A stretch of DNA of 64,000 nt from an uncultured Pseudoflavonifractor sp. (GTDB lineage Bacteria > Bacillota > Clostridia > Oscillospirales > Oscillospiraceae). The stretch's first letter is position 1. The number at the start of each line of letters is the position of its first letter. Where the stretch lies: contig CANSYW010000003.1 of assembly GCA_947651395.1 (NCBI GenBank), forward strand, positions 121,940-185,939, written 5' to 3'. The notes beneath the pieces are model-generated. The model searched no databases, was not told where the DNA came from, and saw only the letters and a program-made list of their open reading frames with translations. Below, piece by piece: positions 8,498 to 15,144 of the stretch. The position numbers and the translations under genes are program-made.

Positions 8498-8545
8498 TTT
8501 AACGATGTGCGAATCGAAACAACCAACGAGAAAGGTCGTTTTCAA

Positions 8546-9409
8546 ATGGTAAAAATCGTAAGGAAAAAGGAGCTTAACCCCACCGTTACTCTGCTGGAGG
8601 TAGAGGCGCCCCTGATCGCGAAGAAGGCCAAGCCCGGCCAGTTTATCATTTTCCGGGTGGATGAGTACGGGGAGCGCGTGCCCCTCACCATCGCCGACCA
8701 TGATCCGGTAAAGGGGACTGTGACCATCATCTTCCAGAAGGTGGGCCTGTCCACCCAGCTGCTGGGTGATCTGGAGGAGGGGGACTCCATACTGGATTTT
8801 GTAGGCCCCCTGGGCGCGCCCACGGAGCTGCCGGAGCGGGTAGGGAGTATCTGCGTCATCGGCGGCGGCGTGGGCTGTGCCATCGCCTTCCCCCAGGCCA
8901 AGGAGAACCACGCCGCCGGACTGAAGGTGGACGTGATCGCCGGCTTCCGCTCCAGGGATATCGTGATCCTGGAGGAGGAGTTCAAGGCCAACTGCGACAA
9001 CTTCTATCTGATGACCGACGACGGCAGCTATGGGGAGAAGGGCCTTGTGACCCAGAAGCTCCAGGAACTGATCGACAGCGGAAAGAAGTATGATGCCGTG
9101 ATCGCCATCGGCCCCATCCCCATGATGAAGTTCGTGTGCAAGACCACCGAGCCCTATCAGATCCCCACCATTGTCAGCCTCAATCCCCTGATGATCGACG
9201 GCACCGGCATGTGCGGGTGCTGCCGCTGCACCGTGGGGGGGAAGGTGCGCTTTGCCTGTGTGGACGGCCCCGACTTTGACGGCCATCAGGTGGATTTTGA
9301 CGAACTGATGAACCGCAACGCGGTCTACCGGGATGAGGAGACTGTCCAGCGGGAGGAGCCCCACCACGCCTGCCGGCTGGAGCAGATGGGCAAGAAGCTG
9401 ATCCCTTAA
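8546..9409 (+). CDS. nfnA: Electron-bifurcating transhydrogenase NfnAB, subunit A
   Basis: A 287-residue ferredoxin-NADP reductase-like subunit (also annotated SudB or sulfide/dihydroorotate dehydrogenase-like). An N-terminal FAD barrel (PGQFIIFRV...VPLTIAD), an NAD-binding half (VIGGGVGCAIAFP), and a C-terminal [2Fe-2S] cysteine cluster GMCGCCRCTVGG...FACVDGP. NfnAB couples ferredoxin and NADH oxidation to NADPH formation. ATG 8546 follows AGAAAGG; the in-frame start at 8507 has no ribosome site. nfnB follows after 16 bp. Confidence 0.93.
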   Translation: MVKIVRKKELNPTVTLLEVEAPLIAKKAKPGQFIIFRVDEYGERVPLTIADHDPVKGTVTIIFQKVGLSTQLLGDLEEGDSILDFVGPLGAPTELPERVGSICVIGGGVGCAIAFPQAKENHAAGLKVDVIAGFRSRDIVILEEEFKANCDNFYLMTDDGSYGEKGLVTQKLQELIDSGKKYDAVIAIGPIPMMKFVCKTTEPYQIPTIVSLNPLMIDGTGMCGCCRCTVGGKVRFACVDGPDFDGHQVDFDELMNRNAVYRDEETVQREEPHHACRLEQMGKKLIP

Positions 9410-9425
9410 AGGAGGAAGATGAATC

Positions 9426-10814
9426 ATGCCGAATATGAGCCTTACCAAGACGCCCGCCGAAGAGCAGGCGCCCCTTGTGCGGAATCAAAACTTTTTGGAG
9501 GTCTCTCTTGGCTATACGCCGGAGCAGGCCATCGAGGAGGCCCGCCGGTGCCTGAACTGTAAAAACAAGCCCTGTGTGGCGGGTTGTCCGGTGAATATCC
9601 ATATCCCTGAGTTTATTGCCAAGGTGGCTGAGGGGGACTTCAAGGCCGCCTATGAGATCATCTCCGATACCAACGCCCTGCCCTGTGTCTCCGGCCGTGT
9701 CTGTCCGCAGGAGAACCAGTGTGAGGAGCGCTGTGTGCGGGGCATCAAGGGGGAGGCGGTCGCCATTGGCCGCCTGGAGCGCTTTGTGGCCGACTGGTAT
9801 CTGAAAAACATCAGCGCCAAGCCGGAAAAGCCCCAGTCCAACGGGATCAAGGTGGCGGTAGTGGGCTCCGGCCCCGCCGGCCTTACCTGCGCCAGCGATC
9901 TGGCCAAGCGGGGCTATGAGGTCACCATCTTTGAGGCCTTCCACACCGCCGGCGGCGTGCTGGTTTACGGTATCCCCGAGTTCCGTCTGCCCAAGGCCAT
10001 CGTCCAGAGCGAGGTGGATAAGCTCAAGGCGCTGGGAGTGGATCTCCAGTTGGATGTGGTGGTGGGCCGTACCGTCACCATCGACGAGTTGATGGAGGAT
10101 GGTTACAAGGCCGTTTTTGTGGGCTCCGGCGCCGGTCTGCCCATGTTTATGGGCATTGAGGGGGAGAGTCTGGCGGGGGTGTATTCCGCCAACGAATATC
10201 TCACCCGGGTCAACCTGATGAAGGCCTATCTTCCTGACCACGATACCCCCCTGAAGCGGAGCAGGGCGGTGGCGGTAGTGGGCGGCGGCAACGTGGCCAT
10301 GGACGCCGCCCGCTGCGCCAAACGCATGGGGGCGGAGAAGGTCTATCTGCTCTACCGCCGGGATGAGGAGGAGATGCCTGCCCGCCGGGAGGAGGTCAAC
10401 CACGCCAAGGAGGAGGAGATCGACTTCCGGCTCCTGTGCAACCCCGTGCGTATCCTGGGGGACGAAAGGGGCAAGGTCTGTCAGATCGAGTGTGTGCGTA
10501 TGCGTCTTCAGGCCCCTGACGAGAGTGGACGCCGCGCCCCCAAGGAAGTGGTGGGCTCCAACTTTTTCCTGCCTGTGGACGCGGTGATCATGGCTCTGGG
10601 TACCAGCCCCAATCCTCTCATCCGATCCACCACCCCCGGCCTGGAGACCAACCGCAAGGGCTGTCTGGTGGTCAATGAGGACACCATGAAGACCACCCGG
10701 GACGGGATCTACGCCGGCGGCGACGCCGTCACCGGCGCGGCCACCGTGATCCTGGCCATGGGCGCGGGCAAAAAGGCCGCTCAGGCCATGGACGAGTACC
10801 TCAGCCAAAAATAA
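9426..10814 (+). CDS. nfnB: NfnAB transhydrogenase, subunit B (GltA-like)
   Basis: A 462-residue flavoprotein of the glutamate-synthase small-chain family. An N-terminal double [4Fe-4S] region (CLNCKNKPCVAGCPV and CVSGRVCPQENQCEERC), an FAD-binding GSGPAGL motif near residue 145 and an NADPH-binding GGGNVAMDAAR around residue 283 are visible. This is the bifurcating subunit of NfnAB. ATG 9426 sits behind AAAGGAGG. No glutamate synthase large subunit is nearby, which together with adjacent nfnA argues for NfnB rather than GltD. Confidence 0.93.
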   Translation: MPNMSLTKTPAEEQAPLVRNQNFLEVSLGYTPEQAIEEARRCLNCKNKPCVAGCPVNIHIPEFIAKVAEGDFKAAYEIISDTNALPCVSGRVCPQENQCEERCVRGIKGEAVAIGRLERFVADWYLKNISAKPEKPQSNGIKVAVVGSGPAGLTCASDLAKRGYEVTIFEAFHTAGGVLVYGIPEFRLPKAIVQSEVDKLKALGVDLQLDVVVGRTVTIDELMEDGYKAVFVGSGAGLPMFMGIEGESLAGVYSANEYLTRVNLMKAYLPDHDTPLKRSRAVAVVGGGNVAMDAARCAKRMGAEKVYLLYRRDEEEMPARREEVNHAKEEEIDFRLLCNPVRILGDERGKVCQIECVRMRLQAPDESGRRAPKEVVGSNFFLPVDAVIMALGTSPNPLIRSTTPGLETNRKGCLVVNEDTMKTTRDGIYAGGDAVTGAATVILAMGAGKKAAQAMDEYLSQK

Positions 10815-10860
10815 TCAGGCAGAAGACGCGGTGGTCATTCCACCGCGTCTTCTGCCTGAT
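10814..10860. terminator. Bidirectional terminator between nfnB and a convergent small gene
   Basis: A 21-bp perfect stem (10814-10834 with 10840-10860), TCATT loop. The minus-strand tail is T-rich (TTATTTTT), the plus-strand tail is not, so it acts best for the minus-strand gene. Confidence 0.8.
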
Positions 10861-11041
10861 GGCTACAGGAGCCGTTCCAGGAGGGGGCGATAAGAAGGGC
10901 GAGATCGTCTCCCAGCACCTCAAAAAAAGCGGACAGTAACTCGATCTGATCCGGATCCAGCCCCTGGGCGATCCGGATCGCGGCCAGTGCGGCCAGCAGG
11001 AGCAGACCTTGATTGTTTCCGCCTGTGGGGCAGGATTTCAT
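10835..11041 (-). CDS. Small hypothetical protein
   Basis: A 68-residue protein with a hydrophobic centre (LLLLAALAAIRIAQGL) and an acidic second half. The ATG at 11041 follows GGGGGGA, a convincing ribosome site, and the stop falls inside the shared terminator, so I consider the gene real. It has a composition like small conserved Oscillospiraceae proteins of unknown role; I recognise no catalytic motif. Confidence 0.6.
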   Translation of the reverse strand: MKSCPTGGNNQGLLLLAALAAIRIAQGLDPDQIELLSAFFEVLGDDLALLIAPSWNGSCSHQAEDAVE

Positions 11042-11291
11042 CGTGATCCCCCCTTTAAATCAGTTTACGCCGGAGCCTTTCAAAGGGTGTGACCCGGCTG
11101 TGGAGGAGAGGCGGGCCCACAAAAGGCTTTTTCTCTCCCTTTTTAAGGCGCAAAGTGCTCCATGTGGCGGAAAATATTTGGAAAAATTTTGGGAAATAGT
11201 CGTTTTTCTACTTCCATTTCTCAAAATTTCTGATAAAATAGAAAATACGAATAAACGGCCTCCGTGCCGTGGATGAAGGAGTTCGACAAAA

Positions 11292-11684
11292 ATGGCTAAA
11301 ACTGTGAAAAAGGCAGATACCCCCGCGAAGACCCCGGAAGTAAAGACCCCTGTGGCCGTTGAGGCCGTCAAGACCCTCGAGAACAAGCCGGCCGCCGTGA
11401 AGGAGGCCAAGACTGCCGCCAAGGCGCCCAAAGCCAAGGCCTCCGCAGCCAAGAAGACGGTGAAGAAGCCTGCGGTCAAGAAGGCCCCCAAGGCCGCCGT
11501 TCCCACCACCAAGGTGTTTGTGGAGTATCAGGGCCGCCAGATGGACATGGACGCCATTCTGGAGGCCGTGAAGGCCGCCACTGGAAAGAAGCGCTTCAAG
11601 TCCCTGGAGGTCTATGTGAAGCCCGAGGACGGCGCTGCCTACTATGTCGTCAATGGCAAGGACTCCGGTAAGGCTGAGCTCTGA
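11292..11684 (+). CDS. DUF6465-family protein with Lys/Ala-rich tail
   Basis: A 130-residue protein. Residues 1-75 are a low-complexity K/A/P-rich, strongly basic arm like histone H1 or HU tails; residues 76-130 form the compact domain (VFVEYQGRQMDMDAILEAV ... LEVYVKPEDGAAYYVVNG) that I recognise as DUF6465. The basic arm suggests nucleic-acid binding, which is inference. A -10-like TAAAAT lies at 11234-11239, and a strong bidirectional terminator follows, so the gene is transcribed alone. Confidence 0.75.
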   Translation: MAKTVKKADTPAKTPEVKTPVAVEAVKTLENKPAAVKEAKTAAKAPKAKASAAKKTVKKPAVKKAPKAAVPTTKVFVEYQGRQMDMDAILEAVKAATGKKRFKSLEVYVKPEDGAAYYVVNGKDSGKAEL

Positions 11685-11700
11685 GAAAAAATGTGAAAAA

Positions 11701-11745
11701 AGCAGGCACGTCCCGGAACCTTCCGGGACGTGCCTGCTTTTTTCG
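11701..11745. terminator. Bidirectional terminator between DUF6465 gene and lipoprotein gene
   Basis: A 17-bp stem (11701-11717 with 11722-11738) flanked by A-run upstream and six Ts downstream, serving the two convergent genes. Confidence 0.9.
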
Positions 11746-11781
11746 GGGAGAGAACGTCTGGCTTGCTCCGTTCCTGTTTCC

Positions 11782-12630
11782 CTAACCCTCAGCGGGGAGG
11801 AGGCGGGGTGAGGCCAGGGAAAGACCGGCGCCACTGTAGCAAAGCTCCGCCTCCAGCGTGGCGGGGTAATAGAGGGTATAGGGGAGGGTGTCCTCCTGAT
11901 AGAGGCCCACGGCCAGTTTTACGGCAATGGTATCCTCCTCTACCCGGTAGTTTACGATGGTTCCGGTATAGGGCTCCAAAGGGGCTTCCGAAGTCACACC
12001 GCTGTCCGGATGGATCTCCAGCCGGTCAGAGCCCAGGCTCAGGATGGCGTCCCCCTGAGCGGTGGGCGTGCAGGTCAGAAGGGAGGAGAGCGCCTCATAG
12101 GAGGCTTCCGGGAGGGTGAGAGCCCTCCAGCCCTCGGACCCGGACTCGAAAACAGTAAGGCTCCACGCGTCCACGCCGGTGCCTCCGCTGGTATAGGTCA
12201 GCAGGATCAGTTCAGTTTGACCGTCGCCGTCCGGATCTCCGGCGTGAAGCTGAGGCAGATAGGACCGGGGGGAGTTGTGCCAAGGCAGGGCAAAGGCTGT
12301 CAAGGCGTCTCCCTTGCGTAAAATAAGCTCCTCGCCGGATCCGAGCCCATAGAGGGAGACCTCCTCTTGAGGGAGCTGGGCAAACAGATAGATCTCCTCT
12401 CCGCTCCACACCTCACTGCTGTCCTTTACAGGCTGAAGGGGCAGTCGGGAGAGGGGGAGGTCACAGGGGGCCGACTGGGTTTCCAGGGCGGAGAGAGAGA
12501 CAGACAGCAGGGGGACAGGGGTCTCCACCACCTCGGGGAGGGTTTGGAGGGGCGGCACGGGCTGAGTCTGGGCGCCGCAGGCGCTGAGGGTAAGAAGGCA
12601 GGCAAGGCATACAGAAAAAACCGGCTTCAA
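11782..12630 (-). CDS. Putative secreted lipoprotein, unknown function
   Basis: I place the start at TTG 12630, 8 nt after AGGAGG, giving a 282-residue protein with a classic lipoprotein signal peptide KPVFSVCLACLLTLSACG and lipid-modified Cys at residue 18. The longer frame back to 12915 crosses the neighbouring terminator and lacks a signal. The mature part contains a calcium-loop-like DPDGDGQTELILLTY, as in VCBS/integrin-like propeller repeats. It is expected to be anchored outside the membrane. No enzyme motif is recognised. Confidence 0.75.
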   Translation of the reverse strand: MKPVFSVCLACLLTLSACGAQTQPVPPLQTLPEVVETPVPLLSVSLSALETQSAPCDLPLSRLPLQPVKDSSEVWSGEEIYLFAQLPQEEVSLYGLGSGEELILRKGDALTAFALPWHNSPRSYLPQLHAGDPDGDGQTELILLTYTSGGTGVDAWSLTVFESGSEGWRALTLPEASYEALSSLLTCTPTAQGDAILSLGSDRLEIHPDSGVTSEAPLEPYTGTIVNYRVEEDTIAVKLAVGLYQEDTLPYTLYYPATLEAELCYSGAGLSLASPRLLPAEG

Positions 12631-12667
12631 GGCATTGACCTCCTCTTGATCATAGGGGTACATCTTT

Positions 12668-12696
12668 ATGATACCTGTCCCGGCCGGGAGAGACAA
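12668..12696 (-). promoter_or_regulatory. Promoter of the lipoprotein gene with palindromic spacer
   Basis: Minus strand TTGTCT (12691-12696), 17 bp, TATCAT (12668-12673). The spacer contains a perfect 12-bp palindrome TCCCGGCCGGGA (12678-12689), a possible operator. Confidence 0.5.
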
Positions 12697-12737
12697 CAAC
12701 AAACCGGACACAAAAGATGTCAAAAGGAAAACAAATG

Positions 12738-12767
12738 CGCGGGGACGACCCTCAGGTCGTCCCCGCG
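12738..12767 (-). terminator. Terminator of the activase operon
   Basis: A 13-bp perfect stem (12738-12750 with 12755-12767), followed on the minus strand by CATTTGTTTTCC, just after the GNAT stop at 12776. Confidence 0.75.
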
Positions 12768-12775
12768 TCTCATTT

Positions 12776-13354
12776 TCACAGCGTCCGGACGTATCGCAGA
12801 TCCACGCAGACAGTGTCGGGAGGAAAGGGGATGTCGTTGTGGGAGCCGTCCCAGGCAAAGCCGTGGGCGGAATAGAAACGTCTGGCCTTTTCATTTTCCC
12901 GAAGGACAAAGACAAAGACCTTCTGATATCCGTCCTCCCGCAGTCTGCGCAGGGCCTCCTCCATCAAAAGTCCGCCATATCCCTTGCTCCGTTCTGCGGG
13001 ATGGGTGTAGAAGGAGGCGATCTCGCCGTAGTCCTCATATCCGGTATTGTCAAATCCGCAGATCTCGCCGGTGTTGTAATTGGCCTTCCGGGCCCGGCAA
13101 TAATTGATACAGGCCACCGGGACGTCTCCCCTGTAAAGGAGAAGACCGTGACAGGAGCCCGTCCTGAAATTTTCCCGGAATGCCGCTACCCAGCGGTGGT
13201 CGGTGATCTCACGATCCAGATAGTCCTGGGGCACGTGGCCCACATAGGTGTCCCGCCAGCCCAGGGCGTGGATCAGGGACATGGCGGCAAAGTGGGCTTC
13301 CGTGCATGCATCCACAAAGCGAAGGTCGTCAGGCAGTGGGGAGGGGGTCAGCAT
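12776..13354 (-). CDS. GNAT family N-acetyltransferase
   Basis: A 192-residue GNAT. The acetyl-CoA motif A is IASFYTHPAERSKGYGGLLMEEALRR (quoted in part: YTHPAERSKGYGGLLM), with motif B VFVLRENEKARRFYSAHGF. ATG 13354 follows GGAGG; the gene begins inside the 3' end of the upstream dehydratase-like gene (26-bp overlap), so it is co-transcribed as the last gene of the operon. Acceptor substrate unknown. Confidence 0.85.
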   Translation of the reverse strand: MLTPSPLPDDLRFVDACTEAHFAAMSLIHALGWRDTYVGHVPQDYLDREITDHRWVAAFRENFRTGSCHGLLLYRGDVPVACINYCRARKANYNTGEICGFDNTGYEDYGEIASFYTHPAERSKGYGGLLMEEALRRLREDGYQKVFVFVLRENEKARRFYSAHGFAWDGSHNDIPFPPDTVCVDLRYVRTL

Positions 13355-14642
13355 GGGAGGGGGCCTCCTTTTCTTTTTGCTCCTTTTCGAGCGCCCTGGC
13401 GTTGGCAAGCATCAGTTTGATGCGGTTTTCCTGATTGATCCTGGTGGCGCCAGGGTCATAATCGATGGCCACCACATTGCTCCAGGGATAGTCGTCTTTG
13501 ATCTTGCGGATCATGCCCTTGCCCACAATGTGGTTGGGCAGACATCCAAAGGGCTGGGTACACACGATATTGGGAACGCCAGAGTGGATGAGCTCCAGCA
13601 TCTCGGCGGTGAGCAGCCAGCCCTCGCCCATCTTGTTTCCGTCGCCCAGATAGCCCTTGATGTAGCTGTGGAGCTCGTTAAAGTCGCCGGGGGCACGGAA
13701 GCCTCCGCGCTTCAAAGCGTCGATCATGGCGTGCTGGTATTTCATAAGGTAATTTTGCAGCCAGCGGCAAAAGCGCTCCTTGATCCACTTGCCGCCATAG
13801 AGCCCCACATCCACCTCACGGTTGTTGACCTTAAAAATGATAAAGTCCATTAACCCGGGGATCACCGGCTCCGCACCCTCCGCCAGCAAAAAGTTTGCCA
13901 GGTCGTTGTTGCCCAGGGGGGCGTATTTCACATAGATCTCACCTACCACCCCCACCCGGACCTTCTCCTCGCCGGAGACGGGGATGGCGCGGAAGGCGGC
14001 GGTGATCCGGTCAAAGTTAGGGACCATGGACTTGAAACTCATGCCCTTACCCGCGTCCATATCCCGAAGGAGGAAATCCATACAGCGTCTGACCGCCTCG
14101 TCAGTCTGACCCGGGGTGATCTCATAGGGACGCACCTGGTTGGCCACGTTCATGATGAGATCGCCGTAGATAACGGCGTAGACCACCTTGCGCAACAGGC
14201 CCAGGCTCAGCTTGAAACCGGGGTTGGACTCCAGGCCGGAGAGGTTCACGGAGATGACGGGCACAAAGCTGAGCCCCGCCTTTTCCAGCGCTCTGCGGAG
14301 AAGGTGGATGTAGTTGGAGGCCCGGCAGCCGCCACCGGTCTGTGTGATGACCAATGCTACCTTGTGGGGGTCATATTTGCCGGACTGGACGGCGTTGATG
14401 AGCTGGCCAATGACCAGAATGGCGGGGTAGCAGGCGTCGTTGTGGACGTACTTCTGACCTGCGTCGATCACGGGGCGGCCCGTATTCTCCAGCATCTCCA
14501 CCTTGTAGCCTTCCCCGCGGATGATGCTGACCAGCATGGCAAAGTGATCGGGGAGCATCTGGGGGATCAGCAGGGTGTACTCCTCCTTCATCGCTTTGGT
14601 GAAGAGGAGTCGACCGGTCTTGTCGTAAACTAATTCTGCCAT
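13329..14642 (-). CDS. 2-hydroxyacyl-CoA dehydratase-like protein (C-terminal partner of the activase)
   Basis: A 437-residue protein like the HgdB-type module found at the C-terminus of the giant (~1,400-residue) acyl-CoA dehydratase activase-related proteins of Firmicutes. Conserved-looking cysteines occur in HNDACYPA, TQTGGGCRASN, CTQPFGCLPNH; together these could hold an Fe-S cluster. Here it is a separate gene downstream of the 977-residue activase, with a GNAT gene between. Physiological substrate is not known for this family; a role in radical or low-potential electron chemistry is inferred. Confidence 0.75.
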   Translation of the reverse strand: MAELVYDKTGRLLFTKAMKEEYTLLIPQMLPDHFAMLVSIIRGEGYKVEMLENTGRPVIDAGQKYVHNDACYPAILVIGQLINAVQSGKYDPHKVALVITQTGGGCRASNYIHLLRRALEKAGLSFVPVISVNLSGLESNPGFKLSLGLLRKVVYAVIYGDLIMNVANQVRPYEITPGQTDEAVRRCMDFLLRDMDAGKGMSFKSMVPNFDRITAAFRAIPVSGEEKVRVGVVGEIYVKYAPLGNNDLANFLLAEGAEPVIPGLMDFIIFKVNNREVDVGLYGGKWIKERFCRWLQNYLMKYQHAMIDALKRGGFRAPGDFNELHSYIKGYLGDGNKMGEGWLLTAEMLELIHSGVPNIVCTQPFGCLPNHIVGKGMIRKIKDDYPWSNVVAIDYDPGATRINQENRIKLMLANARALEKEQKEKEAPSHADPLPTA

Positions 14643-14645
14643 AAC

Positions 14646-15119
14646 TCAGGTTCCTTTCTCGTGGGACGGTGCGTGGCTCAGGGGCATTTGGAGACAGACC
14701 ATGTCCGTGAGCTGTTTTCCCGCTTCGACGATGGGGTGGTCATAGTGCTCCAGGAAGAAGTCCTTGATCCTGCCGGTTTGGACAAAACCCCGGCGCTCAT
14801 AAAAGGGGAGGGTCAGCGGACTGTCTCCGGTGCCGACCTGAAAAACGGTATAGCGCTCTTGGTAGGTTTGGATAAGAAAGTGGATGAGACGGGAGGCATA
14901 CCCCCGGCCCTGATATTCCGGCCAGGTGGCCAGATTTTTCAGTTCCAGCACACCGTCGCCTTCATCGGTGACCACGCACAGGGCCTTGACTCCGCCGTCG
15001 TCCAGTACGTACATCGTACCCCGCTCCAGATAGCGGTCGATCATCTCCTCCTGCTCGTCTGCCAGGAGGAGAAGGGGCAAATACCGCTTCTTATTGGCGG
15101 AAATCTTATAAATCTCCAT
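14646..15119 (-). CDS. GNAT family N-acetyltransferase inserted between the two activase parts
   Basis: A 157-residue GNAT with motif A LKNLATWPEYQGRGYASRLI and motif B LTLPFYERRGFVQTGRIKDF. I prefer ATG 15119 (MEIYKISANKK), preceded by GAGAGA; ATG 15131 is in frame but follows poor sequence. It lies 25 bp after the activase stop and 3 bp before the next start, so it is fully embedded in the operon. Substrate unknown; small-molecule or protein acetylation cannot be separated. Confidence 0.82.
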   Translation of the reverse strand: MEIYKISANKKRYLPLLLLADEQEEMIDRYLERGTMYVLDDGGVKALCVVTDEGDGVLELKNLATWPEYQGRGYASRLIHFLIQTYQERYTVFQVGTGDSPLTLPFYERRGFVQTGRIKDFFLEHYDHPIVEAGKQLTDMVCLQMPLSHAPSHEKGT

Positions 15120-15144
15120 AGGATCTCTCATTCAGGAGATGCCC

